Assembly: GCF_018219815.1 (NCBI RefSeq)
Contig: NZ_JADMKU010000002.1
Location: forward strand, 287,434-351,433
Length of the DNA: 64,000 nucleotides
Reading direction: 5' to 3'
From: Thalassovita aquimarina
GTDB taxonomy: Bacteria; Pseudomonadota; Alphaproteobacteria; Rhodobacterales; Rhodobacteraceae
The translations under genes were made by a program, and so were the position numbers. The notes below the pieces were generated by a model. The model was not told the DNA's origin. It was given only the letters and a program-made list of their open reading frames with translations, and searched no databases. This document shows, in pieces, positions 52,887 to 62,239 of the stretch (position 1 is the stretch's first letter; the number at the start of each line of letters is the position of its first letter).

Positions 52887-52947
52887 CTTCTTCTTTTCCC
52901 AAATATCCCGGGGGAGTCGCCCAAGGGGCGACGGGGGCAGCGCCCCC
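52887..52947 (-). repeat. 61-bp GC-rich double-hairpin repeat, copy C
   Basis: Same element as 3407-3467 and 32467-32527, inverted relative to the first. On the minus strand it reads GGGGGC-GCT-GCCCCC, GTCGCCC-CTT-GGGCGAC, then CCCCCGGGATATTTGGG and GAAAAGAAGAAG, followed at once by the queG ATG. It lies between two co-oriented genes, unlike copies A and B, which lie between convergent genes. Confidence 0.85.
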
Positions 52948-52961
52948 AAAGCGCGGCCGGA

Positions 52962-53627
52962 TCAGAAATCCAGATCGGAATAATGCGCCGGCTGCGGAAA
53001 ACCGGGAATCTGGTCGGCCAGGATCGACCGGAACGCCGGGCGCGACTTGATCTTGGCATACCAATCCTTGACCACCGCGTGCCGGTTCCAGTCCACGTCG
53101 CTGATATAGTCGAGCGATGACAGATGCGCGGCGGCGGCGAAATCGGCGATGCTCATGTCGTTGCCCGCCAGCCAGCGGCGCTGGTCCAACAGCCACGCCA
53201 TGTAATCGAGGTGATACTTGATCTTCTGCGCCCCAGCTTTCACGTTCTTCGAATCCGGATAGCCAAGCCCCATCACCTTCTTGTTGACCCGCTCGTAGAG
53301 CAGCTTCGAAGTCACCTCGTGATGGAACTTGTCATCGAACCACGCTGCCAGCCGGCGCGCCTCGTAGCGTTCATCCGGGGTGCGCGGCAGCAGTGGCGGA
53401 TCGGGATAGACCTCTTCGAGGTATTCGCAGATCGCGCCGCTTTCGGCCATCGTCTTGCCGTCCAGCCGCAGCACCGGAACCTTGGCGCCGGGATTGCGGC
53501 GCAGGAAATCGGCATCCTGTTCCCAGTAACGTTCCTCGACCAGTTCGCATTCGATGCGCTTCTCGGCCAGGCACAGGCGGACCTTGCGGCAGAACGGGGA
53601 CAGGGGAAAATGGTACAGCTTGGCCAT
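52962..53627 (-). CDS. Glutathione S-transferase family protein
   Basis: A 221-aa thioredoxin-fold and helical GST. The N-terminus LYHFPLSPFCRKVRLCL shows the Ser/Cys region of the active site (SPFC, residues 9-12), GAKVPVLRLDG has the cis-proline, and MAESGAICEYLEEVYP fits the glutathione-binding Ser. The C-terminal helical domain starts about residue 85. Substrate unknown. The ATG at 53627 was preferred over a GTG two codons upstream. Repeat copy C separates it from queG. Confidence 0.9.
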   Translation of the reverse strand: MAKLYHFPLSPFCRKVRLCLAEKRIECELVEERYWEQDADFLRRNPGAKVPVLRLDGKTMAESGAICEYLEEVYPDPPLLPRTPDERYEARRLAAWFDDKFHHEVTSKLLYERVNKKVMGLGYPDSKNVKAGAQKIKYHLDYMAWLLDQRRWLAGNDMSIADFAAAAHLSSLDYISDVDWNRHAVVKDWYAKIKSRPAFRSILADQIPGFPQPAHYSDLDF

Positions 53628-53692
53628 CGGCACTCGGATCTCTGATTAACGGGAACGGGCGTGACCCTGAATGCCCGCTCGGGCGTGGATTT

Positions 53693-54418
53693 TCAATCCT
53701 CGAAACACGCCGCGCGGCCGTCTCGGCGGATCGTTTCCGCCCCGTCCATGATCACCGCCGCGCGGCGGCGGACGAATTCGGCGGGTTTCGATGCCGACCG
53801 CGCCTTGGGCGAGGGCAGGATCGCCGCCAGCCGCGCAGCCTGCACCGGGCTCAGCTTCGCCGCGCTGACACCGAAATAATGCCGGGCCGCCGCATCGACA
53901 CCGAACACGCCTTCGTCGAATTCCGCCACGTTCAGGTAGACCTCGACGATACGCCGTTTCGTCCAGACCAGTTCGACCATCGGCGTCATCAGGGTTTCCA
54001 GCGCCTTGCGCGGCCAGCTGCGGCCATGCCAGAGGAAGGTGTTCTTCACCACCTGCTGGCTGATCGTGGAGGCACCGCGATTCGCGCCGTCCTCGATCGC
54101 GGCGCGAATCGCCGACATGTCGAAGCCCCAGTGATTGCAGAAATTGGCATCCTCCGCCGCCACCACCGACCGCGCCATCACCGGCGCGATGTCGTCCAGG
54201 TCGACCCATTGCCGCTTGATCCCGCCAAGGCGGTTTTCTTCCTGCTTCATGTAGATCGTGACGGGCGGATCGACGAAGGCATAGGCCGCGATCCACACCA
54301 TCGACAGCCCCCAGGCCACGATCAATCCGCGCAGAGTCCAGCGGGCCAGCCAGCGGAACGGCCGAGTCGGCTGCTTCTTCTTGGTTTTTTTCCTCGATGT
54401 CCGGGTCTTGCCTGCCAT
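53693..54418 (-). CDS. mtgA: Monofunctional biosynthetic peptidoglycan transglycosylase
   Basis: A 241-aa membrane-anchored transglycosylase polymerising lipid II into glycan strands. A basic tail (residues 2-20, rich in K/R) and a membrane helix (about 28-50) precede the GT51 domain. The catalytic Glu lies in VVAAEDANFCNHWGFD, and GASTISQQVVKNTFLWHGRSW and KRRIVEVYLNVAEF are the standard motifs. The ATG at 54418 was chosen because the cytoplasmic tail begins there. It is monocistronic and divergent to the next gene. Confidence 0.93.
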   Translation of the reverse strand: MAGKTRTSRKKTKKKQPTRPFRWLARWTLRGLIVAWGLSMVWIAAYAFVDPPVTIYMKQEENRLGGIKRQWVDLDDIAPVMARSVVAAEDANFCNHWGFDMSAIRAAIEDGANRGASTISQQVVKNTFLWHGRSWPRKALETLMTPMVELVWTKRRIVEVYLNVAEFDEGVFGVDAAARHYFGVSAAKLSPVQAARLAAILPSPKARSASKPAEFVRRRAAVIMDGAETIRRDGRAACFED

Positions 54419-54536
54419 GTCCCAGCTATAGGCGCGGGCCGGGGTCGAGAAAAGGCCTCTGCTCGTTTTGCCCCAAATCAAGGCGGTCCTTCGCGAAGCG
54501 CCTTATTCAATCGGCATGCTGCAAAGGAGTTCTGCG

Positions 54537-55043
54537 ATGAAGACCAACCAACTGCCGCATTACGACATGACCGACAATCCCACCGGATGCTGTCCGCGCT
54601 TCCACCCCGAGGGCTGGGACGGGGTGACACTGCATTTCATGGACAAGCCCTTCCTGCGCGCCGAAACCCGGTCCGCGATGCATGTACCGCTGAACATGGG
54701 CAAGGTGTTTTCCCGGGTCCAGGCCCATGTCGAGGAGGCCGGCGGGTTCGATCCCGACGACACGATCGTGATGAGCCGGGATCTGTCGCCGTGGAAATCC
54801 GAACACCTGTTCGCCGTCTCGAAACCGGTGCAGGACGAAGAGATGGTGACCCTGTCGGGCAATTTCATCACCAAGGTGTTCGAAGGCCCCTATCGCGAGG
54901 CCAAGGGCTGGTATCAGGAAATGAAGGACATGGCCGCCGCGCGCGGCAAGACCGACGGCGAGGTCTGGTTCTTCTACACCACCTGCCCGAAATGCGCCAA
55001 CGTCTACGGCAAGAACTACGTCGTGGGTTTGGCCGAGGTCTGA
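54537..55043 (+). CDS. Conserved protein of unknown function with two CC/CxxC motifs
   Basis: A 168-aa soluble protein that I do not recognise by name. It has PTGCCPRFHPEGWD near residue 18-31, VVLSGNF-like LSGNFITKVFEGPYREAKGW near the middle, and the C-terminal FYTTCPKCANVYGKNYVV with a CPKC pair. Four cysteines in two pairs suggest metal binding or a redox link. The ATG follows AAAGGAGT. A possible FNR-like site TTGCC-CCAA-ATCAA lies at 54468-54481, weaker than the one at 5905. A terminator follows the stop. Confidence 0.75.
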   Translation: MKTNQLPHYDMTDNPTGCCPRFHPEGWDGVTLHFMDKPFLRAETRSAMHVPLNMGKVFSRVQAHVEEAGGFDPDDTIVMSRDLSPWKSEHLFAVSKPVQDEEMVTLSGNFITKVFEGPYREAKGWYQEMKDMAAARGKTDGEVWFFYTTCPKCANVYGKNYVVGLAEV

Positions 55044-55053
55044 TCCAAATGAA

Positions 55054-55078
55054 AACGGCGGCCGCACGGGCCGCCGTT
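55054..55078 (+). terminator. Terminator between convergent genes
   Basis: Perfect stem AACGGCGGCC (55054-55063) / GGCCGCCGTT (55069-55078), loop GCACG, with A before and TT after it. It lies 11 bases after the unknown gene and 24 before the end of gltB, so it may serve both. Confidence 0.75.
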
Positions 55079-55101
55079 CTCGATATCGTTGAAAGCGGGT
55101 T

Positions 55102-58100
55102 TTATTCCGCCGGGACCGCGGTTTCCTCAAGGCTCAGCGGGTGCGGGATATGCACCAGCATCTCTTTCGGGCAGACTTGGACGAAGTTCTTCACCTCAAG
55201 GTCCCAGTGCTGCAGGATCTCGGCCGCCTTGCGGCTGCCGGTTTCCGCCAGGTGCTGTTCGATCAGGCCCTTCAGCTGATCGTGCCAGTAGGGCACGGTC
55301 ACCGGGCAGGTCACCAGCGTTTCCATGTTCATCATGGTGTCGGCCTGCCCTTCCGGATCGTAGAGATAGGCCATGCCGCCGGTCATGCCGGCACCGAAGT
55401 TGGCGCCGATGGAGCCCAGGATCACCGCCACGCCGCCGGTCATGTATTCACAACCGTTCGATCCGCAGCCTTCGATCACCACCTTGGCGCCCGAGTTCCG
55501 GACCCCGAAGCGTTCCCCGGCGCGGCCCGCCGCGAACAGGTACCCGTCGGTCGCCCCGTAAAGCACGGTGTTTCCGATGATGGTATTGTCCTCGGCCACC
55601 AGCGGGCTTGCCATCGGCGGACGCACCACAACGGTACCGCCGCTGAGGCCCTTGCCGACATAGTCGTTGGCGTCGCCCGACACTTCCAGCTTCAGCCCCG
55701 GTGCCGCGAAGGCGCCCAGCGACTGACCGGCCGACCCGGTCAGCTTCACCGTCAGGTGGTCCGGCTGCAGCGCATTGCGCATGCCGAAATTCTTGACGAT
55801 GTGGCTGGAAACGCGTGTGCCGACGGTACGGTCGGTGTTCTGCACCGCGTAGCTGAGCTGCATCTTTTCGCCGTCTTCGAGGAACCGCTGCGCGTCGCGC
55901 ACGATTTCCGCATCCAGCGTGTCGGGCACCGCGTTGCGCGGCTTGTTGCGGTCATAGGTGATGTCCTTGACGCCATCGACCATCAGCAGCAGCGGGTTCA
56001 GGTCCAGATCGTCCAGATGCGCGGACCCGCGGCTGACCTGGCTCAGCAGGTCGGCACGGCCGATCACTTCGTCCAGCGACCGCGCACCGATGGAGGCGAG
56101 GATTTCCCGCACTTCCTGCGCGTAGAAGGTGATCAGGTTCACCACCTTGTCGGCATTGCCGGTGAACTTGGCGCGCAGGGATTCGTCTTGGGTACAGACG
56201 CCCACCGGGCAGGTGTTCGACTGGCACTGACGCACCATGATACAACCCATCGCGATCAGCGCGGCGGTGCCGATGCCGTATTCTTCGGCACCCATCATGG
56301 CGGCCATGACGATGTCGCGACCGGTGCGCAGACCGCCATCGGTCCGCAGGGTCACGCGTTCGCGCAGGTTGTTCATCGCCAGAACCTGGTGCGCCTCGGT
56401 CAGGCCCATTTCCCACGGCAGACCCGCGAACTTGATCGAGGTCGCGGGCGACGCGCCGGTGCCGCCATTGGCGCCGGAAATCAGGATCACGTCGGCCTTG
56501 GCCTTGGCCACGCCGGCGGCGATGGTGCCAACGCCCGAGGACGCCACCAATTTCACCGTCACCTTACAGCGCGGGTTGATCTGCTTGAGGTCGTAGATCA
56601 GCTGCGCCAGGTCCTCGATCGAGTAGATGTCGTGGTGCGGCGGCGGCGAAATCAGCGTCACGCCCTTCGTCGAATGGCGCAGACGGGCGATCAGGTCGGT
56701 GACCTTCATGCCGGGCAGCTGGCCGCCTTCGCCGGGCTTGGCGCCCTGGGCCACCTTGATTTCCAGTTCTTCGCACTGGTTCAGGTATTCGGCGGTCACG
56801 CCGAACCGGCCCGAAGCCACCTGCTTGATCTTGGCCGACGGGTTGTCGCCATTGGGTTCCGGCACGAAATGCGCCGGATCTTCACCGCCCTCACCGCTGT
56901 CCGACTTGGCGCCGATCCGGTTCATTGCCACGTTCAGCGTCTTGTGCGCCTCGGGGCTGAGCGCGCCGAGCGACATGCCGGGCGTCACGAAGCGCTTGCG
57001 GATCGAGGTGATCGATTCCACTTCCTCGATCGGAAGCGCGGTGCCCAGCGGCTTGAAATCCATCAGGTCACGCAGGTGGATCGGCGGATTGCTTTGCATC
57101 TTGGCCGAATACTGTTTCCACAACTCGAAGGAGGCGCGATTGCAGGCCTGCTGCATCAGGTGCATGGTCTGAGCGCCCCAGGCATGGGTTTCGCCGGATT
57201 TGCGCGCCTTGTAGAAGCCGCCGATCGGCAGCACGTCGCGGCCGCCGCGCCAGCCTTGGGCGTGGACTTCCTCGACCTTCTTCTGAATGCCGCTGACGCC
57301 GATGCCCGAGATGCGCGAGGTCATGCCGGGGAAGAATTCCGCCACCATGGCGCGCGACAGGCCCACCGCTTCGAAGTTCAGGCCACCGCGATAGGACGAG
57401 ATAACCGAGATGCCCATCTTCGCCATGATCTTCAGCAGGCCCTGGTCGATTGCATCGCGATAGCGCTTCACTGCCTCGGTCAGGGTGCCTTCGAGCAGAC
57501 CGCGTTCGATCCGGTCGGCAAGGCTGTCTTCGGCCAGATAGGCATTCACGACAGTCGCGCCGCAGCCGATCAGCACCGCGAAATAATGCGGGTCGATGCA
57601 TTCCGCCGAACGTACGTTCAGCGAACAGAAGGTGCGCAGCCCCTTGCGGGTCAGATGCGAATGCACCGCGCTGGTGGCCAGGATCATCGGCATCGCGATC
57701 CGGTCTGCGTTTTGGTTCCGGTCGGTCAGCACGAGGTGGCCAGCGCCGGAACGCACGGCGTCTTCGGCTTCGTTATGAATCCGTTCGAGATTGGCGCGCA
57801 GGGCGCCGCTGTCGGATCCGGCCGGGAAGGTACAATCGATTTCAACCAGATCAGCGTTGAACTGGCGCATCAGTTCTTCCCATTGCGCGTTGCCCACGAA
57901 GGGGCTTTCGAGCACCAGGATTTCGGTCTGGGCCGAGCTTTCGTCGAGCACGTTCTTGAGGTTGCCGAAGCGCGTCTTCAGCGACATCACCCGGTATTCG
58001 CGCAGGCTGTCGATCGGCGGGTTGGTCACCTGACTGAAGTTCTGCCGGAAGAAGTGGCTCAGCGGCCGGTACTGTTTCGACAGCACCGCCGAGGGCGTAT

Positions 58101-59640
58101 CGTCGCCCATCGAGGCAAGCGCTTCCTTGCCGTCTTCGGCCATCGGGGCGAGGATCTGTTCCAGTTCCTCGATGCTGTAGCCCGCAGCGATCTGCCGCTT
58201 GCGCAGTTCGGCTCCGGTATAGACCGGTTTCTCGGTCAGGCCGGACAGGGCTTCGTCGAGGTCGTTGATCTTGCCGACCCAATCGCCGAAGGGCTGGGCC
58301 GATGACAGCTTGTTCTTGATTTCGGTGTCATGGAACAGCTGGCCTTCTTCCATGTCGACGGCCAGAAGCTGCCCCGGGCCAAGCGCGCCCTTTTCCTTCA
58401 CCGATGCTTCGTCGGTGGGCACCATCCCGGCTTCGGACCCAGCGATCAGCAGGTCGTCGCCGGTCACCACATAGCGCATCGGACGCAGGCCGTTACGGTC
58501 CAGACCGGCACAGACCCAGCGGCCATCGGTCATCGCCAGGGCGGCAGGGCCGTCCCATGGTTCCATCACCGAATTGCAGTAGCTGTACATGTCGCGCCAG
58601 GCTTCGGGCAGTTCCTTGGCCTGCTTCGACCAGCTTTCGGGCACCAGCATGGTTTTCGCCATCGGCGCATTGCGCCCGGCGCGCACCAGAACCTCGAACA
58701 CCGCGTCCAGCGCGGCCGAATCCGACGATCCCGACGGAATGATCGGCTTGATGTCTTCGGCAAGGTCGCCGAAGGCGCTGGACGCCATGCGGATTTCATG
58801 GCTCTTCATCCAGTTCACGTTGCCCTTCAGCGTGTTGATTTCGCCGTTATGGGCCAGCATGCGGAACGGTTGCGCCAACCACCATTCGGGGAAGGTGTTG
58901 GTCGAATACCGCTGGTGATAGATCGCGAAGGCGGATTCGAAGCGTTCGTCCTTCAGGTCGGGATAAAATTCGGCCACCTGTTCGGCCAGCATCATCCCCT
59001 TGTAGATGATCGACCGGCAGGACAGCGAACAGATGTAGAGGCTGCCGATACCGGCGGCGGCGGCGGCCTTTTCGATCCGGCGGCGGATCACGTAAAGTTC
59101 GCGTTCGAATTCTTCCTCGCTGATATCCTTGGCGTTGGAAATCAGGATCTGTTCGATTTCGGGCCGGGTCGCGTTGGCCTTTTCACCCAGGCAGGAAATG
59201 TCGACCGGCACGTGACGCCAGCCATAGATGTAATGCCCCATCCGCAGCACTTCGCTTTCGACGATGGTCCGACAGGTTTCCTGCGCCCCGAAATTGGTAC
59301 GCGGCAGGAACACCTGCCCCACCGCCATCAGGCGGTCGGCATGCGGTTCATGGCCGGTGCGGCGGATCTGGTCATAGAAGAAGGGCACCGGGATCTGCAC
59401 ATGGATGCCCGCGCCATCGCCGGTTTTGCCGTCGGCGTCCACGGCACCACGGTGCCAGATCGCTTTCAGCGCGGTGATACCTGCATCGACGACCTTGCGG
59501 CTCGGTTTGCCATCCAGCGACACGACAAGGCCAACGCCGCAAGACGAATGTTCGTCCTCGACCCGGTACATGCCGTTTTCGGCAACCCATTGGCGCTTGG
59601 CTTCTTCGGCCGCGACCCAGTTTTCATCATATTTCGTCAT
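55102..59640 (-). CDS. gltB: Glutamate synthase (NADPH) large subunit
   Basis: A 1512-aa enzyme that makes two glutamates from glutamine and 2-oxoglutarate. Propeptide residues 1-33 precede the catalytic C34 in SCGVGLVVSL, the Ntn-type amidotransferase domain. The 3Fe-4S cysteines occur in CIMVRQCQSNTCPVGVC in the FMN half. The ATG at 59640 follows AGGAAGGG; a TTG two codons earlier is an alternative. The gltD gene is upstream on the same strand, 88 bases away. The length agrees with GltB alpha subunits. Confidence 0.97.
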   Translation of the reverse strand: MTKYDENWVAAEEAKRQWVAENGMYRVEDEHSSCGVGLVVSLDGKPSRKVVDAGITALKAIWHRGAVDADGKTGDGAGIHVQIPVPFFYDQIRRTGHEPHADRLMAVGQVFLPRTNFGAQETCRTIVESEVLRMGHYIYGWRHVPVDISCLGEKANATRPEIEQILISNAKDISEEEFERELYVIRRRIEKAAAAAGIGSLYICSLSCRSIIYKGMMLAEQVAEFYPDLKDERFESAFAIYHQRYSTNTFPEWWLAQPFRMLAHNGEINTLKGNVNWMKSHEIRMASSAFGDLAEDIKPIIPSGSSDSAALDAVFEVLVRAGRNAPMAKTMLVPESWSKQAKELPEAWRDMYSYCNSVMEPWDGPAALAMTDGRWVCAGLDRNGLRPMRYVVTGDDLLIAGSEAGMVPTDEASVKEKGALGPGQLLAVDMEEGQLFHDTEIKNKLSSAQPFGDWVGKINDLDEALSGLTEKPVYTGAELRKRQIAAGYSIEELEQILAPMAEDGKEALASMGDDTPSAVLSKQYRPLSHFFRQNFSQVTNPPIDSLREYRVMSLKTRFGNLKNVLDESSAQTEILVLESPFVGNAQWEELMRQFNADLVEIDCTFPAGSDSGALRANLERIHNEAEDAVRSGAGHLVLTDRNQNADRIAMPMILATSAVHSHLTRKGLRTFCSLNVRSAECIDPHYFAVLIGCGATVVNAYLAEDSLADRIERGLLEGTLTEAVKRYRDAIDQGLLKIMAKMGISVISSYRGGLNFEAVGLSRAMVAEFFPGMTSRISGIGVSGIQKKVEEVHAQGWRGGRDVLPIGGFYKARKSGETHAWGAQTMHLMQQACNRASFELWKQYSAKMQSNPPIHLRDLMDFKPLGTALPIEEVESITSIRKRFVTPGMSLGALSPEAHKTLNVAMNRIGAKSDSGEGGEDPAHFVPEPNGDNPSAKIKQVASGRFGVTAEYLNQCEELEIKVAQGAKPGEGGQLPGMKVTDLIARLRHSTKGVTLISPPPHHDIYSIEDLAQLIYDLKQINPRCKVTVKLVASSGVGTIAAGVAKAKADVILISGANGGTGASPATSIKFAGLPWEMGLTEAHQVLAMNNLRERVTLRTDGGLRTGRDIVMAAMMGAEEYGIGTAALIAMGCIMVRQCQSNTCPVGVCTQDESLRAKFTGNADKVVNLITFYAQEVREILASIGARSLDEVIGRADLLSQVSRGSAHLDDLDLNPLLLMVDGVKDITYDRNKPRNAVPDTLDAEIVRDAQRFLEDGEKMQLSYAVQNTDRTVGTRVSSHIVKNFGMRNALQPDHLTVKLTGSAGQSLGAFAAPGLKLEVSGDANDYVGKGLSGGTVVVRPPMASPLVAEDNTIIGNTVLYGATDGYLFAAGRAGERFGVRNSGAKVVIEGCGSNGCEYMTGGVAVILGSIGANFGAGMTGGMAYLYDPEGQADTMMNMETLVTCPVTVPYWHDQLKGLIEQHLAETGSRKAAEILQHWDLEVKNFVQVCPKEMLVHIPHPLSLEETAVPAE

Positions 59641-59728
59641 ATCCAACCCTTCCTTGTCTGGTGGGTCAGGACCCGGCAGCGGGTCCTAGAGAATTCGGTG
59701 GGGCGGGCGGGGGACCGCCCGGAATGGC

Positions 59729-61162
59729 TTATTCGGCGGCAACGGCCTTGGCGTCGTTGAGGTAATCGAGGATCGCCTCGGCGCTGTCGCGCCCGTCCTT
59801 GATCGCCCAGACCACCAGAGAGGCGCCGCGTACGATGTCGCCCACGGCGAACACCCCATCGAGCGAGGTCTGCCCGGTCTGGAAATCGGCGCGGATGGTG
59901 CCCCAGCGGGTCACTTCCAGCCCATCGACGCCCCAGAGCTTGGGCAGGTCTTCGGGTTCGAACCCAAGCGCCTTGATGACCAGATCGGCTTCTTCGACAT
60001 AATCGGCGCCTTCGATCACCTCGGGAGCCTGACGGCCCGTGGCGTCCGGCGCGCCGAGGCGCATCTTTTGCACCATCACGCCGGTGACCGGATCGCCCAC
60101 GAACCCTTTCGGCGCGGCCAGCCAGACGAATTCGACGCCTTCTTCCTCGGCATTCTGAACTTCGCGCTGCGACCCCGGCATGTTGGCGCGGTCACGACGG
60201 TATAGGCATTTGACCGAAGTCGCGCCCTGCCGGATCGCGGTGCGCACGCAGTCCATCGCGGTGTCGCCGCCGCCGATCACCACGACCTTCTTGCCGGCGG
60301 CGTTCAGCGATCCGTCTTCGTATTCCGGCACATCGTCGCCAAAGCTCAGCTTGTTCGACACGGTCAGGTAGTCGATCGCCCGCTCGATGCCGGTGGCGGT
60401 CGATCCCGGGCCGGTCAGGTCGCGGGTCTTGTACACGCCGGTGGCGATCAGGACCGCGTCATGCTTGCCGCGGATCGCGTCGAAGCTGATGTCTTCGCCG
60501 ACGTTGCAGTTCAGAACGAATTCGACGCCGGATTTTTCCAGCTGATCGACCCGGCGCATCACCACGTCCTTTTCCAGCTTGAAGCCCGGAATGCCGTAGG
60601 TCAGCAACCCGCCGGCCCGGTCGTAACGGTCGTAAACGGTGACCTGCACCCCTTCGCGGCGCAGCATATCGGCCGCGGCCAGCCCGCCCGGACCCGCGCC
60701 GATGATGGCGACCGACTGATCGCGTTCGCTCGCCGGTGCGATCGGTTTCACCCAGCCCTTTTCCCAGGCGGTATCGGTGATGTATTTTTCCACCGATCCG
60801 ATGGTCACGGTGCCGTGGCCCGACTGTTCGATCACGCAGTTGCCTTCGCACAGGCGATCCTGCGGGCAGATACGGCCGCAGATTTCCGGGAAGGTGTTGG
60901 TCGACTGGCTGATCGCATAGGCTTCTTCCAGCCGGCCGGTCGCGGTCATCCGCAGCCAGTCGGGAATGTTGTTGTGCAGCGGACAATGCGACTGACAATA
61001 GGGAACGCCGCACTGGCTGCAGCGGCTGGCCTGTTCCTTGGCCTTTTCGTCGGCGAATTCCGCGTAGATTTCGTTGAAATCCTTGTTGCGCTGATCGGCG
61101 TCACGCTTTTCCGGCATGTCGCGTTCAATCGTCACGAATTTCAGCATCGGTTGCTTTGCCAC
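59729..61162 (-). CDS. gltD: Glutamate synthase (NADPH) small subunit
   Basis: A 477-aa flavoprotein passing electrons from NADPH to GltB. N-terminal iron-sulfur ligands are in CSQCGVPYCQSHCP and CGRICPQDRLCEGNC. Two nucleotide-binding motifs follow: IIGAGPGGLAAADML for FAD near residue 152, and VVIGGGDTAMDCV for NADPH near residue 290. It starts the gltD-gltB order on the minus strand. The promoter is in the 225-base gap shared with the divergent uppP gene. Confidence 0.95.
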   Translation of the reverse strand: MAKQPMLKFVTIERDMPEKRDADQRNKDFNEIYAEFADEKAKEQASRCSQCGVPYCQSHCPLHNNIPDWLRMTATGRLEEAYAISQSTNTFPEICGRICPQDRLCEGNCVIEQSGHGTVTIGSVEKYITDTAWEKGWVKPIAPASERDQSVAIIGAGPGGLAAADMLRREGVQVTVYDRYDRAGGLLTYGIPGFKLEKDVVMRRVDQLEKSGVEFVLNCNVGEDISFDAIRGKHDAVLIATGVYKTRDLTGPGSTATGIERAIDYLTVSNKLSFGDDVPEYEDGSLNAAGKKVVVIGGGDTAMDCVRTAIRQGATSVKCLYRRDRANMPGSQREVQNAEEEGVEFVWLAAPKGFVGDPVTGVMVQKMRLGAPDATGRQAPEVIEGADYVEEADLVIKALGFEPEDLPKLWGVDGLEVTRWGTIRADFQTGQTSLDGVFAVGDIVRGASLVVWAIKDGRDSAEAILDYLNDAKAVAAE

Positions 61163-61387
61163 GTTGCTGCCTTTCCTGAAGGAAGAATTAGAGTCAGCGC
61201 TTCTTACGTTACCTGCGAAGGAAATAAAAGTCAGAAGAGCTTACCTATAATGTAGAAATAAGCGTAAAATCTGCCGCCCTGCAGCAATTTGGCGCAACTT
61301 ATAGGTCCGATCCGGACCCATAAAAAATCTTTCGCCACATTCTCAATGCTTTATACCACAGGAGACACCTTCATCACAGAGCCGCCA

Positions 61388-62191
61388 ATGCCCCTGTTCC
61401 ACCTGCTCATTATCGCGTTGATTCAGGGCGTTACCGAATTCCTTCCCGTTTCTTCCTCTGGCCACCTGATTCTCATTCCGAATCTGACCGGGCTGCAGGA
61501 TCAGGGACAGGTGATCGACGTCGCCGCCCATGTCGGCACGCTGGCGGCGGTGGTGCTGTATTTCTGGGCCGATGTCCGGGTCGGGCTGGCGGGCATTCCA
61601 CGGATGCTGACCGGCCGGATCGACACGCCGGGATCAAAACTGGCCTTTCTTCTGGCGCTTGCGACCATTCCCGTCATCCTGTTCGGGCTGGCGCTGAAGC
61701 TGACCGGGTTCGACGAGGTGCTGCGCAGCACGGCGGTGATCGGCTGGACGATGCTGGGTTTTGGCCTGGTTCTGTTCTGGGCCGACCGCAAGGACCCGTC
61801 GCCGAAATCCGACACGGATTGGTCCCTGAAGGAAGCAATCGTCATGGGGTTGTGGCAGGCGGTGGCGCTGATACCCGGCACGTCGCGGTCGGGGATCACC
61901 ATCACCGCCGGGCGGCTGCTTGGATATCAAAGGCACGACGCGGCGAAACTGTCGATGCTGATGTCGATCCCGACGATTTTCGCCAGCGGCGCACTGCTGA
62001 CAGCCCAGGTGATCGAAACTGCGGATGCCGCCGCCGCGCGGGACGGGGCCATCGTCGCCGCGATGTCTTTCCTGTCCGCACTGCTGGCGCTCAGCCTGAT
62101 GATGCGACTGCTGCGTTCGACCAGCTTCACACCCTACGTGATCTATCGCGTGATCCTCGGCGTGATCCTGCTTTTCATCGCCTACGCATGA
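61388..62191 (+). CDS. uppP: Undecaprenyl-diphosphatase
   Basis: A 267-aa inner-membrane phosphatase that recycles undecaprenyl diphosphate, the carrier for peptidoglycan and O-antigen; it also gives bacitracin resistance. The active-site motifs are EFLPVSSSGHLIL near residue 17-29 and PGTSRSGITITAGRLLG near residue 162-178. About eight helices are predicted. The ATG at 61388 was chosen because the upstream 33 residues are poorly hydrophobic and unlike the family. A hairpin terminator follows. Confidence 0.95.
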   Translation: MPLFHLLIIALIQGVTEFLPVSSSGHLILIPNLTGLQDQGQVIDVAAHVGTLAAVVLYFWADVRVGLAGIPRMLTGRIDTPGSKLAFLLALATIPVILFGLALKLTGFDEVLRSTAVIGWTMLGFGLVLFWADRKDPSPKSDTDWSLKEAIVMGLWQAVALIPGTSRSGITITAGRLLGYQRHDAAKLSMLMSIPTIFASGALLTAQVIETADAAAARDGAIVAAMSFLSALLALSLMMRLLRSTSFTPYVIYRVILGVILLFIAYA

Positions 62192-62193
62192 AA

Positions 62194-62219
62194 AAGGGGC
62201 GGACCACGGCCCACCCCTT
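62194..62219 (+). terminator. Terminator between convergent genes
   Basis: AAGGGG (62194-62199) pairs with CCCCTT (62214-62219), with further GG-CC pairs inside. It lies between the convergent uppP and NDUFA9-like genes and is preceded by AAAAA, so a bidirectional role is possible. Confidence 0.6.
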
Positions 62220-62239
62220 CAATCACGATATGAACCGGA

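Noticed and set aside
55141..58305. Long open frame opposite gltB
   Set aside because: GC-rich third positions leave long frames on the other strand; gltB motifs are complete on the minus strand and the opposite frame has none.
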